Below, piece after piece: positions 33,563-42,926 of a stretch of 64,000 nt of DNA. A model generated the notes under the pieces. It was not told where the DNA came from. It searched no databases and saw nothing but the letters and a program-made list of their open reading frames with translations. The translations under genes were made by a program, and so were the position numbers. Numbering within the stretch: the stretch's first letter is position 1; every line of letters begins with the position of its first letter. Source of the stretch: Paenibacillus sp. 32352 (GTDB lineage: Bacteria > Bacillota > Bacilli > Paenibacillales > NBRC-103111); contig NZ_MZNT01000019.1 in NCBI RefSeq assembly GCF_002042965.1, positions 62,001-126,000 of the forward strand, given 5' to 3'.

Positions 33563-34237
33563 ATGAAAGCGGTTATGTTCGATTTGTTCGAAACCTTGAT
33601 TACCGAGTTTGCCGACGGGGCACGCAAAGTGCCGCGTATTAACGAGCTGGATGAGCAGTGGGGCTTAAGCAGGCGGGAATACGATGAGGAATGGCGCGTA
33701 CGTCAGGAACAGAGAATGAACGGCACCTTCCCCGACTACCCTTCGGTTCTCCGCGATATGTGGCAGGGCAAAGGCAAGTCCCTGGATGAAGCCCATATCC
33801 AAAAGCTCTATTCTTCAAGGCTGTATGCCAAATCCATACCCTTTCAGGATATTTCCCCTCATATTATTTACATGTTAAAAAGATTAAAAGCCAACGACCT
33901 TCGTCTGGGACTTATCAGCAATTGTACGGAAGAGGAGGTTCGCGCATGGGAAAGCAGCGGGCTGGCTTCGTACTTTGATGAAGTGATCTTTTCTTATCAG
34001 ACGGGATATGCCAAACCGGATGCCCAGATATATGAATTAGCCTGTACCCGCTTGCAGGTGCGGCCCGAGGAATCGGTGTTCGTCGGTGACGGCGGCTCCC
34101 AGGAGCTGGAAGGCGCGGCGGAGGCAGGTATGAAGCCCTACCGGGCAGCATGGTTCGCACCCCGTAACGAAAAGTTCAAGGAATTCGAGCAGCTTCAGGA
34201 GCCTGAGGAGCTGTTAGTGCGCCTCGGCCTGGACTGA
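33563..34237 (+). CDS. HAD-superfamily hydrolase
   Basis: A 224-residue phosphatase-type protein. Motif I is MFDLFETLI near residue 4 with nucleophile Asp but Phe in the usual second-Asp place, motif II is LISNCT, motif III Lys in YAKPDAQIYELA and motif IV VGDGGSQELEGA. The DxF form of motif I resembles 2-haloacid-dehalogenase-like members more than sugar phosphatases. Third gene of the cluster, 49 bp after the FlaR-like gene. Confidence 0.85.
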   Translation: MKAVMFDLFETLITEFADGARKVPRINELDEQWGLSRREYDEEWRVRQEQRMNGTFPDYPSVLRDMWQGKGKSLDEAHIQKLYSSRLYAKSIPFQDISPHIIYMLKRLKANDLRLGLISNCTEEEVRAWESSGLASYFDEVIFSYQTGYAKPDAQIYELACTRLQVRPEESVFVGDGGSQELEGAAEAGMKPYRAAWFAPRNEKFKEFEQLQEPEELLVRLGLD

Positions 34238-34270
34238 GATCTATTCCTAACGGTAAAAGAGGTGATCCTA

Positions 34271-34654
34271 TTGGCAACGGTTGTCAGACATAAGGAAAGC
34301 GGCAAGACCTACGTTCTGGTCGGTACCGGATATGGAGCCTATAAAGCTATGCTGCCAAGCGTCCTTGGCGGGAGCTTATTTCCCCATGAAGAGTCCGCGG
34401 AAATTCCATTGGCCGCCGTAAGCGACCGCTACGGGAACATAATCTGGATGCTTACCGAGGAGCTGCAGGTGATAGAAATTGACGGACAGCCCGTTCAAAG
34501 CTTTTTTCCGGACGAACCGGCTCTGCAGTATCAGCATGCGGCCGAAGTCTTGGATGAAGCTTGTCCGGCATGCGGTTTCCGGGTCACCTCCATCACGAAA
34601 TCATGCCCCTCCTGCGGGCTTACCTTACTCCCGGACGAGCATGAGGAAGTATAA
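34271..34654 (+). CDS. Zinc-ribbon protein, unknown
   Basis: A 127-residue protein starting at TTG 34271, eight bases after GAGG; GTG 34262 overlaps that site and is less likely. Residues 1-90 are a small beta-rich domain (VVRHKESGKTYVLVGTGYGAYKA). Residues ~98-118 hold a zinc ribbon CPACG...CPSCG. Similar short proteins occur in Paenibacillus but no function is known to me. Last gene of the cluster. Confidence 0.65.
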   Translation: MATVVRHKESGKTYVLVGTGYGAYKAMLPSVLGGSLFPHEESAEIPLAAVSDRYGNIIWMLTEELQVIEIDGQPVQSFFPDEPALQYQHAAEVLDEACPACGFRVTSITKSCPSCGLTLLPDEHEEV

Positions 34655-34751
34655 ATCCGCGTGATGCTGTCTGGCTTTGCCAGGATTCTGCGGAAAAGCC
34701 ATAAATCAGGATTTAAGCCTTTTATCCAACGCTTCCTGTTATGGAACGGCT

Positions 34752-36221
34752 CTACTCGCTCCTATTCGATATTGCCGTATTGTCGCCCATCAAGCGGATG
34801 ATTTTCCCTTCCATCTGCTGCAATGCCATTCGTAAGGGACCGACTTCAGGATACCGATGCGTATAATGCTCCAGGAGCTTCCTGGCCTCGGCCAATTTGC
34901 CGCCGCGCACGGCCAGCTCGGCCATTAGAAGCCCTGCCCTCCAAGCCTTTACCTCCGGATCCGGGGGCTCTGTTCCATGATAGGCGGCTATCGATTCATG
35001 ATAAGCCACCATGTCCTTTTGGGCTTGCCGAACGAGCTCCCTCGCCTGACCTGCCTGCGCCTGCGCCAAATAATAATGCGCGTCGGGATAGTCCGGGGCT
35101 TGCCGCAATAGCTCTTTGCATAGCCTCGATGCTTCCCCCCATTCCTGACGCAATAAATGGATTTTGGCTCTATACAGCTGCACCATCCCTATGGCAGTGA
35201 AGCCGGGGGCCGCCGGCGCCAGCCGTTCCGCCTCCTGCAGGCAGTCCATAGCACGGTCGTAATCCCCGTTGTTGAAGCATTCCCTGCCATAGAAGAACCA
35301 GCCCGACGGATTCAAGGGCTCCTCCTCTACCATGAGCTTCAGGAGCTTCATGGAACGCTCGTTTTTGAGCCGGCCTTGCCAAATAACCGGATCATAGCCG
35401 TCGTGAATCAAGCGGATTCTTGCTTTGCGGCTGATCGTCTTCACCCGCTCCTCCAGCCCGCCCTGCGGCGCAAGCTGCTCATGAATTCGGCCGAAATACC
35501 GAAGGCCGTGGCGAAGGGAAAACATCCGCGACTGCGAAAAGTCCTGTTGGTAATGGGCCCCATATTGATTCACCATCCATACCTGCAGGATGACCGGGAG
35601 CTCGGAGTCGTCGAATAGGCCGGCGATTTCACGTACATGCCGCGCATCGTCCCGATGCAGGACTTCATCCGCGTCCACCCAGAGCACCCAATCGCTGGTC
35701 AGCAGCGAAAGCATCTCGTTGCGCACCTGCGAGAAGCTGTCCCTCCATTCCGTCTCATACAGCTTCACCTCAGGAAACTTTCTTACGATGTCTAAGGTAC
35801 GATCCGTTGATCCGGTGTCCATCACCACAATCTCATCAACGGCTCCAATCAGGCTGTGGAGGCATCTTTCTATGCATCGTTCTTCATTTCGGACCATAAT
35901 GGCCGCCGTTACCGTCACCCGCTTGACCTTCAACAGCTCGAGCATATCTTGTCTTACCAGACCAGGTTCGGACCGCCCTAGAGCGGCATGCGCCGCTTGA
36001 ACCCAATTCGCCTCCGGATCGAGAAGCCACGCTCGCTGAAAAGCCATCTGTGCCATAGCCCCCTGCTGCCGCTCCAGCAAGGTTTGGCCGAGGAGGACCC
36101 AGCCTTGCGCCACTTCGGGACAAGCTTGGACATAACGGACCGACAGACGTTCAGCCCTATCGAGGTCCTGGTTGTTCATGCTTTGTACGATCTGTTCAGC
36201 CCAATGAACAGCTTCATCCAT
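34752..36221 (-). CDS. TPR-containing family 2 glycosyltransferase, active-type motif
   Basis: A 489-residue protein. Residues 1-90 are a TPR-like helical part (ERLSVRYVQACPEVAQGWVLLGQTLLE). Residues ~103-270 are a GT2 domain of the WaaE/SunS kind: TAAIMVRNEERCIERCLHSL, DTGSTDRT at 135-142, and DAD at 183-185. Residues ~280-480 are further TPR repeats. Cytoplasmic. Acceptor could be a peptide or protein, as for SunS-type enzymes, or a cell-wall polymer. It overlaps the gene upstream by eight bases (ATG at 36221), so the two are translated together. Confidence 0.87.
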   Translation of the reverse strand: MDEAVHWAEQIVQSMNNQDLDRAERLSVRYVQACPEVAQGWVLLGQTLLERQQGAMAQMAFQRAWLLDPEANWVQAAHAALGRSEPGLVRQDMLELLKVKRVTVTAAIMVRNEERCIERCLHSLIGAVDEIVVMDTGSTDRTLDIVRKFPEVKLYETEWRDSFSQVRNEMLSLLTSDWVLWVDADEVLHRDDARHVREIAGLFDDSELPVILQVWMVNQYGAHYQQDFSQSRMFSLRHGLRYFGRIHEQLAPQGGLEERVKTISRKARIRLIHDGYDPVIWQGRLKNERSMKLLKLMVEEEPLNPSGWFFYGRECFNNGDYDRAMDCLQEAERLAPAAPGFTAIGMVQLYRAKIHLLRQEWGEASRLCKELLRQAPDYPDAHYYLAQAQAGQARELVRQAQKDMVAYHESIAAYHGTEPPDPEVKAWRAGLLMAELAVRGGKLAEARKLLEHYTHRYPEVGPLRMALQQMEGKIIRLMGDNTAISNRSE

Positions 36222-37671
36222 TCCTAGTCCCCCTTGGCTCCATGTTCTCCAGCGCGTCCTTTTCCAGCTGTATCGCTTCGCGCCTTCGCTTAAGCTCTTC
36301 CCATTCAGGAAATACCTTCAGCAGCTTCCGGTATTCATCATCCGCCACCGCCAGCTCCCCTCTATCCAGTGCGAGCTCGGCCATCATATAACGCCGCCGC
36401 CAGTCCGCAATATCGTGATCGGCCGGATCCGGCCCCCGATAGGTAGCGAAGCCCTGCATCGCAAGATTCAAGCTCCGCTCGGCTTCCCGATACCGTTCTT
36501 CCGCCATTCGCATATGAATTTGGCTGAGATAATAGGAGAAGTCGGGGTAGTCTGGAAATGAAACCAGAGCAATCATAGCGGCCCGTTCCGCCTCCTCCCA
36601 ACGCTTCAACTCCACCAGAAGGCGCACCTCAAGGGCGGCCAGCTCAAGCCGCTCCGGGAAATCATTCAAGGTCTTACCTATTCTGTCTGCTTCCTTTGCA
36701 TAATACAGAGCTTCTTCCCAACGGCTCTGCACTGCAAGCTCCTGACCGCAGCGCAATAGCCACACAGGATCATCCGGCTGCTCCTGCAGCATCCCCTGCA
36801 AAAGCTCCAGGCGGATTCCCGCCTTCTCTCCCTCATGCCCGGGACTCGATATGGATTGTAATCTGACTCTAATCTTTCGTCTAAGTAGGGGAAGCTGCGT
36901 GTCATCCGTTGCTCCAAGCTTCAAAACCTCATAGACCTTGCCTTCGAAGGAAAGTCCCCTCCCTAGAGGGTACATCCGCGATCTGGCGAAGGTCTGAAGC
37001 AAGGCTCCGTTTTTTCTCTGAAGCAGAACCAAATCGAGAGCCACAGGCATATTGATCCGCGAGAACAAGCACGCCGCATCCCGAATAGGTCGGGCATCGT
37101 CCGGATGCAGCATCTCGTTCGCTTCCAGCCACACTATCCAATCCCCTGTTGCATGAGCATGCGCTTCGTTGCGAACCCGCGCATAACTCCCGTGCCAATC
37201 CGCCTGCACGAGCTTCACCCGAGGAAGCTTCCTTACGATATCCACAGTCCGGTCCGTCGAGCCGTAATCGATCACAATGATTTCGTCCACGACATTCGAT
37301 ACGCTTCGGATACATTTCTCTATGGTTTCTTGCTCATTGCGAGCAATAACCGCAGCGCTAAGCCTTACCGGCTTCGTTAGCAGCAGCAGCTCAATGTCGT
37401 AGCGCTCCGCTCCTGCCTCCCGCTTGCTCAGCTCGGACCGGACGCTCTGCATCCATCCGGCCTCGGGGTCTAGCAGCCATGCGCGGTCGAAGACCTTGCG
37501 GGCGGCCTCCCCATACCCGCGATGCAGTAACGCTTCGCCCAAGGATGCCCAAACCTGCGCATCCCACGGGTCTTCTTCCAGCTGAGCCTTGGCTAATCGC
37601 TCAGCCAGCCGATAATCTTGCTGCTGCAGCGCTTCCTTGATCGCTTGATGGCTATTCCGGTTCTCCTCCAT
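36214..37671 (-). CDS. TPR glycosyltransferase paralogue with degenerate DxD motif
   Basis: A 485-residue protein collinear with its neighbour: N-terminal TPR, GT2 domain with SAAVIARNEQETIEKCI and IDYGSTDRT at 134-142, and C-terminal TPR repeats. The metal-binding DAD of the neighbour is EAN here (183-185), so nucleotide-sugar binding in the usual metal-dependent way is doubtful. It may be a non-catalytic partner or scaffold for the active copy. ATG 37671 follows AAAGGAGGT and it is the first gene of the pair. Confidence 0.85.
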   Translation of the reverse strand: MEENRNSHQAIKEALQQQDYRLAERLAKAQLEEDPWDAQVWASLGEALLHRGYGEAARKVFDRAWLLDPEAGWMQSVRSELSKREAGAERYDIELLLLTKPVRLSAAVIARNEQETIEKCIRSVSNVVDEIIVIDYGSTDRTVDIVRKLPRVKLVQADWHGSYARVRNEAHAHATGDWIVWLEANEMLHPDDARPIRDAACLFSRINMPVALDLVLLQRKNGALLQTFARSRMYPLGRGLSFEGKVYEVLKLGATDDTQLPLLRRKIRVRLQSISSPGHEGEKAGIRLELLQGMLQEQPDDPVWLLRCGQELAVQSRWEEALYYAKEADRIGKTLNDFPERLELAALEVRLLVELKRWEEAERAAMIALVSFPDYPDFSYYLSQIHMRMAEERYREAERSLNLAMQGFATYRGPDPADHDIADWRRRYMMAELALDRGELAVADDEYRKLLKVFPEWEELKRRREAIQLEKDALENMEPRGTRNG

Positions 37672-37720
37672 GCCGGCTCGGACCTCCTTTTACACAAAGC
37701 TTCCTTAACGAGCTGAATAG

Positions 37721-37746
37721 AAAAAGGCCAACCTTAAGTTGACCTC
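37721..37746 (-). terminator. Intrinsic terminator of the exported repeat-protein gene
   Basis: GGTCAAC and GTTGGCC (minus reading) pair around CTTAA-type loop, followed by five T. It separates the exported-protein gene from the glycosyltransferase pair. Confidence 0.7.
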
Positions 37747-37767
37747 ATCTATCCCGCGGTGACTATA

Positions 37768-40635
37768 CTATACGGTTGGAATGATAGGAAAGACGTCCAA
37801 GGTGAGTGTATGATCCACCTTGTTCACATAATGCAGGTTGATAGTCGCCGGATAGTTTAATGAGCTGCCGTTCATGATGTTTACATAATTGTAATTAGAA
37901 TTGTAGAAGGCATTATAGATAATATTCGGATTCGGGTTGTTCAAATCTACCAAATAAATGGCTTTTGCCTTATCGTCTGTCACAGGCGGAAGTATCGAAT
38001 CCGGGTACAATACTGTCATCACTTGGTTATAATTTACGTGATGGACATTGTAGTCGCCTAACGGTGACGGCTTAACAGATAGCATTTTGCTGATGACATG
38101 CCCTGCCCTGTCCTGGGCCGAAACCTTCACATTTGAACCCGTATCGATGCTGGAGCCGCTTAGAGCTAAGTAATGGTCGGATGTAATGCTGGCGCTCAGA
38201 GATCCCGCCGCTTCTACGGAGGTATAGCTTAACTTGTCACTGTCTCCTTTGGTGGAATCCGTCTTCACATCGGCATCATAGAAAAGACTCAGCAGATCCA
38301 AATCGATGAGGCTCGTCTGCCCGCCTTGATCATCGAGATAAATCGTATCGATTCCATTGGGATCCACTATCGGAGCCGCATTCGGTAGCACGGTGATCGG
38401 AATTTCCATAACCACCGACCGGTTGAAGCTGTCCGTAGCTCTTACCTTTACGAAGAAGGTAACGGTTTCCGTGTTGCCTAATGGGGCTGAAATGTCCACA
38501 AAAAGGTCCTGTCCGTCCATTGAAGCGGAAGCATGATAGTTCGTATACAGCTCATCTTTATTCTCAAGCTGTAGTTCTAACCTGCTGCCGCTAAAGTAGG
38601 AACCCAAGCGCAGGAACTCAAACCGCTTACTCAAAAGCCCATCCGTATAGGAGTTCGGCCCTGGCACCTCGGTCACCGCCGGTGCCGGTGCTGCCTCTAT
38701 CGTCACAGGCACTTCAAGAACGGCGCTTTTCCCGTAACGGTTCATTCCTTTTATTTTGACAACAGCAGAAGTGGTCACATTCTCAGGATAATTCGCTCCA
38801 TAAAACTCTATGGACGGGCCTTCCCCGCCATATATCCATGTATAGACTTCACCCGCAGTACTGGCGTCCTCCTCTACCGTATAGCTTAGCAAACCGCTGT
38901 CGTCACTAAAGTACTTATATAAATAAACCCGTTGCCCTTCTCCTTCCATCATGCCGTTGGTAACGCTTATTTTGTCGCCGTCATAGCTCTTGACCGTCGG
39001 CGCAGCATAATCCGTCACGAAACGAATGTTAATTTTCTTGGACGTGCCGTTGGCAGGGTTTCTGCCAGTGACGGTAAACTGCGCATCCCCTATCGTCTCG
39101 CCAAAGACGAGCTGCGCTTGATCCGTATGGTTCCCTTCAATGGCGACCGTCATATGGCTGCCCTCCGGCAGCGAAGCCAACTCGAAATCCGTTGCGCCTG
39201 TACCATCAAAGATCGACGATAGCTGCACGGCATAAGGATTCGGATAATTTTGCGGGTCATCCTTATACCAATGAAGTGTATAGGAGGACAGTACGTCCAC
39301 CTTGATATTTAACAACGCACTTTTACCAAATTTGTTCGTGGCCTTCACCTGAATCATTTCGGAGCCATCCGTCACTGCCTGCATTCCTTGAATCACCAGC
39401 TTGCCGGAGCCCTTATTGATGGAGGCTGTGATAGAGGGCGACATGCTTTCAATGCTGTAGGTTAAGCTTGGAACCTCTCCCGTTGTATCCCAGAAATACT
39501 CGGATACATTCACCGTTTTAAATTCAGTTACACTCATAAACCACTGTACAGGGTCCGGGCTGCCCATAACCTTCGGAGCCGGATATTCTATCACAACCGG
39601 GAGGTTAATCGTTGCGCTGTTGTTATATGTATTCGTCGCCGTTATCTGGAGGATTGGCGGGTTAGGCAGGAATGATGCCGGATTCACGTTATAAATCATT
39701 AATGTCCCGTCATTTTCATCAATGGCCGCATCTATGTATTCCGGTTTTTTTAATGAAAATTTTAATGGAGAACCCGGCTCCGTTGTGAAGTAGGCGGCCA
39801 TGGACACGGATTGGGGTTCCGACCATCCTATCTTCCATTGGATAGGGTCCGGCAGACCGATGATGACAGGCACCGGATTATGGTTAACTTGAACATGAAC
39901 TTGAACGGTCACTTCCCTGGAAGCTCCCGTAGCCATGTTGGTCCCCTTCAGCTTGAGCACGGTATCGGCAGCCGTTCCGCTGAATACAATGCTGGCATTC
40001 GTGCTTTCATTATCAGCTATCGTCGCTATCAGACCGTTGCCGGGTGCTTGCGTGATCTCAAAATGATTTGCCGCAATGTCCGCAAACATGGGAGTCAGCT
40101 GAACGGTAAACGGCATGGTGATATTATCGGGAACCTTGATAGTATACGTCGTTTCAACGGAACCGGTTTTATATAGAGGCTCAATCCCGTTCAACAGCGT
40201 TCTGACATCGGCAGCCTGCGTCACTTCGGAAGTATGCGCCGCAATATACTTCGTGACATCTCCGATATCGATCCGCTTATCCGCCCCTGCGTCCAATACG
40301 TGAACCTTGAATTCCTCCAGCTTGCCGGAGTCGTCGGATATCGTCACCATAGAGGAGCCTACCTGGTCGCCCCGCAGACTCAACGGATTCTGGGCCGAAT
40401 AGGAATAAGTGGCATAGACAACGCCGCTGACGGATTGTGAAGTGACCTTGTATGAGCTGAGATTGCTTAAATAGTCGTTCAAATAAATCGTTGTTTCCGT
40501 TCCTTGTGCAATCGTCATATCTTGAATTGGATGCAGCACAACAGCCGGAGCAGCCATTACGGCGGAAGGCACGGCAATAACGGACATCACAGCCGCTGCG
40601 GATGCCGCTTTTGTAACCGAGCTTTTGGATACCAT
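37768..40635 (-). CDS. Large exported cadherin/Ig-like repeat protein
   Basis: A 955-residue precursor starting at ATG 40635 behind GAGGTGG. Residues 1-28 form a signal peptide (lysine-rich start, then VMSVIAVPSAVMA) with cleavage before APAVV. The rest is a chain of beta-sandwich modules of about 90-100 residues; neighbouring modules share openings such as GLPDPIQWKIGW and GSPDPVQWFMSV and a YF landmark about 20 residues later, as in putative Ig/cadherin-like repeats of Firmicute surface proteins. No LPXTG, SLH domain or C-terminal helix is seen, so it is probably secreted or held by other means. It is next to two protein-type glycosyltransferases. Confidence 0.8.
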   Translation of the reverse strand: MVSKSSVTKAASAAAVMSVIAVPSAVMAAPAVVLHPIQDMTIAQGTETTIYLNDYLSNLSSYKVTSQSVSGVVYATYSYSAQNPLSLRGDQVGSSMVTISDDSGKLEEFKVHVLDAGADKRIDIGDVTKYIAAHTSEVTQAADVRTLLNGIEPLYKTGSVETTYTIKVPDNITMPFTVQLTPMFADIAANHFEITQAPGNGLIATIADNESTNASIVFSGTAADTVLKLKGTNMATGASREVTVQVHVQVNHNPVPVIIGLPDPIQWKIGWSEPQSVSMAAYFTTEPGSPLKFSLKKPEYIDAAIDENDGTLMIYNVNPASFLPNPPILQITATNTYNNSATINLPVVIEYPAPKVMGSPDPVQWFMSVTEFKTVNVSEYFWDTTGEVPSLTYSIESMSPSITASINKGSGKLVIQGMQAVTDGSEMIQVKATNKFGKSALLNIKVDVLSSYTLHWYKDDPQNYPNPYAVQLSSIFDGTGATDFELASLPEGSHMTVAIEGNHTDQAQLVFGETIGDAQFTVTGRNPANGTSKKINIRFVTDYAAPTVKSYDGDKISVTNGMMEGEGQRVYLYKYFSDDSGLLSYTVEEDASTAGEVYTWIYGGEGPSIEFYGANYPENVTTSAVVKIKGMNRYGKSAVLEVPVTIEAAPAPAVTEVPGPNSYTDGLLSKRFEFLRLGSYFSGSRLELQLENKDELYTNYHASASMDGQDLFVDISAPLGNTETVTFFVKVRATDSFNRSVVMEIPITVLPNAAPIVDPNGIDTIYLDDQGGQTSLIDLDLLSLFYDADVKTDSTKGDSDKLSYTSVEAAGSLSASITSDHYLALSGSSIDTGSNVKVSAQDRAGHVISKMLSVKPSPLGDYNVHHVNYNQVMTVLYPDSILPPVTDDKAKAIYLVDLNNPNPNIIYNAFYNSNYNYVNIMNGSSLNYPATINLHYVNKVDHTLTLDVFPIIPTV

Positions 40636-40960
40636 GGAAATCCACCTCAAAGTTCCAATTTAATGTAATTAACTATTATTCTATCATACGGTCTAGTAAA
40701 AAACAGTAGCTTTGCCGCGTGAACCCAAGGAATATGCTCTATTCCCACAGCTTTCTTCCGCCCTTTGACGTTCCCGATGGGGATCGGCTCTTTTTCCTGC
40801 CAAATATTAAGGATATATGAAGAGCTGCCCTTCTCTCCATAAAACCTTTAAATCCCTCTAACGCTGTCTTTACAACAGGGACTTATACTGAACAAGGCAG
40901 TTGAGATTACAGAAATACGATGAACTCACTGTGATAATGGTTAGGGGTGAAATGAAAGAT
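40636..40960. other. Divergent intergenic region
   Basis: About 325 bp between the exported-protein gene (minus) and the ugp genes (plus). Both promoters must be here; a TATACT at 40884-40889 could be the ugp -10 but no good -35 is 17 bp away. No clear direct-repeat Pho box was recognised, and no open frame. Confidence 0.4.
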
Positions 40961-41923
40961 ATGAGTCTTGTGCCAAAAGATATCAGGATACCCTCCTCCG
41001 CCGCTTCCACCAAGCCCGTCCGCAGAGCGCGTATCCGGAGCCTGAGCCCTCTGCGCTGGAGAGAGCATCTGCTTGCTTACTTGTTTCTGACTCCGTCGCT
41101 GCTGCTGTTCGGCATCTTCCTTTTTTATCCCTTGCTGAAATCGGTTTATTTGAGCCTCCACCTGACTGACCCGCGCGGACGGATTGCGGCTTTCGCCGGA
41201 TTGGAAAACTTCCAGGAGCTGCTGACTTCCGGGAAATTTTATCAAAGCTTGAAGGTGACTTTCTCCTTCACCTTGCTTACCGTACCTACCGGACTTGTCG
41301 CCGCACTTCTTCTCGCCGCCCTCTCTCATAACAAGCTGAGGGGGATGCGCGTGTTCCAATTCGTCTTCTCGCTGCCGATTGCCATTTCCGTCGGAACCGG
41401 CTCGGTTATCTGGATGATGCTGTACCATCCGAGCGTCGGGATTTTGAATTATGTGCTGAGCCTCTTCGGTACCCAGCCGGTAGGCTGGCTGACTGACCCT
41501 GCTGTGGCCCTTCTGTCCGTATCGGTCATGACGGTATGGATGAATCTCGGCTTCAATTATATTGTTCTGTTGAGCGGGCTGCAGGGCGTTCCGGAAGAAA
41601 TTTACGACAGCGCCAAGATTGACGGGTCCGGGCCGATCCGAACCTTCGTACAGCTGACCCTGCCGCTCATTTCTCCGACGATCTTTTTCACGGCCATCGT
41701 GTCCGTTATCGGGGCATTCCAATCGTTCGGGCAGATGCACATTCTAACCAAAGGCGGCCCCATGAATACGACGGACGTCGTGGTCTACAACATCTATCAG
41801 GATGCGTTCGTCAACTTCCGCTTCGGGATCGGCAGCGCGCAGGCGCTCCTGCTGTTCGCATTCATTCTCATTTTGACGCTTATTCAGTTCAAATTTTTTG
41901 AAAAGAAGGTGCATTACCAATGA
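40961..41923 (+). CDS. ugpA: Glycerol-3-phosphate ABC transporter permease, UgpA-like
   Basis: About 320 residues with six membrane helices (LLAYLFLTPSLLLFGIFLFYP first) and the inner-membrane EAA loop EEIYDSAKIDGSGPIRTFVQLTLPLISP. Start is uncertain: AGGGGTGA at 40943-40950 is ten bases before ATG 40961 and one before ATG 40952, so 40961 is chosen. Assignment to UgpA rests on the strongly UgpB-like binding protein two genes on. Confidence 0.87.
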   Translation: MSLVPKDIRIPSSAASTKPVRRARIRSLSPLRWREHLLAYLFLTPSLLLFGIFLFYPLLKSVYLSLHLTDPRGRIAAFAGLENFQELLTSGKFYQSLKVTFSFTLLTVPTGLVAALLLAALSHNKLRGMRVFQFVFSLPIAISVGTGSVIWMMLYHPSVGILNYVLSLFGTQPVGWLTDPAVALLSVSVMTVWMNLGFNYIVLLSGLQGVPEEIYDSAKIDGSGPIRTFVQLTLPLISPTIFFTAIVSVIGAFQSFGQMHILTKGGPMNTTDVVVYNIYQDAFVNFRFGIGSAQALLLFAFILILTLIQFKFFEKKVHYQ

Positions 41924-42741
41924 GATCCCGCCTGCAGCAAACGATTCTCTATATTCTGCTGTGTATTGCTGCGGCACTGGTGCTGTATCCTGTGTTCTTC
42001 ACCTTATCCGCAGCCTTCATGACTCCGGCCGAATCCTCGGCCTATCCGCCCAAGTTCATCCCTGGCGGGCTGTATTGGGATAATTTCCTTAAAGTGATTC
42101 AGACCGTGCCTATCTTCACTTTTATTGCCAACAGCTTGCTCGTGTCGACTGCCATCATGATAGGGCAGCTTCTTACGGCGAGCCTGGCCGCCTACGCCTT
42201 TGCTTATTTAAGATTCGCCGGTAAAAGCGTCCTGTTCGCTCTCTTCCTCTCGACGATGATGATTCCGTGGGAAGTGACGATGATTCCGAATTATTTGACC
42301 GTCAAAAGCTGGGGCTGGCTGGATACGTATGAAGGCTTGATCGTGCCATTCCTCGCCACTGCGTTCGGTACGTTCCTGCTTCGCCAGTTTTTCCTGCAGC
42401 TTCCGGCCGGCCTGTTCGAAGCCGCCCGTATCGACGGCTGCGGCCATCTCCGCTGCTTCTTCATGCTAGTGCTGCCGTTATCCCGGCCTGCGCTGGCAAC
42501 ACTCGGGGTGTACTCGTTCCTGACGCATTGGAACATGTACCTGTGGCCGCTCTTGATTACGAACGGGGAAAAGATGCGCACCGTCCAAATCGGAATCAGC
42601 ATGCTGCAATTTGAAGAGATGACCTCGTGGAATCTCGTGCTTGCCGGCGTCACCATCGTACTGCTCCCGTCGCTCCTGCTTCTCGTCTTGGGCATCAAGC
42701 AGCTGGTAGGCGGCTTAACGGCAGGCGCTTTGAAGGGCTAG
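41920..42741 (+). CDS. ugpE: Glycerol-3-phosphate ABC transporter permease, UgpE-like
   Basis: A 273-residue permease with six helices and the EAA loop FEAARIDGCGHLRCFFMLVLPLSRP. Its ATG overlaps the stop of ugpA in an ATGA junction, so the two subunits are translationally coupled. Together they form the membrane channel of the importer. Confidence 0.88.
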   Translation: MRSRLQQTILYILLCIAAALVLYPVFFTLSAAFMTPAESSAYPPKFIPGGLYWDNFLKVIQTVPIFTFIANSLLVSTAIMIGQLLTASLAAYAFAYLRFAGKSVLFALFLSTMMIPWEVTMIPNYLTVKSWGWLDTYEGLIVPFLATAFGTFLLRQFFLQLPAGLFEAARIDGCGHLRCFFMLVLPLSRPALATLGVYSFLTHWNMYLWPLLITNGEKMRTVQIGISMLQFEEMTSWNLVLAGVTIVLLPSLLLLVLGIKQLVGGLTAGALKG

Positions 42742-42926
42742 CCCCTTGCATCGGACTCACTTGCGGGAATGATAACGCCATGCGGCTCGCAGCAAGAACA
42801 CGGCCTTGTTTTGAACCTAGCTTGTCCTCATCCATCCTCGGGACATCTATTCATTCATAAAAGAAAAAGATCGTATTTCCGCTTTTGCATGAAATCTATA
42901 CATCCAAAAAAAGGGGGAGAACTGTA

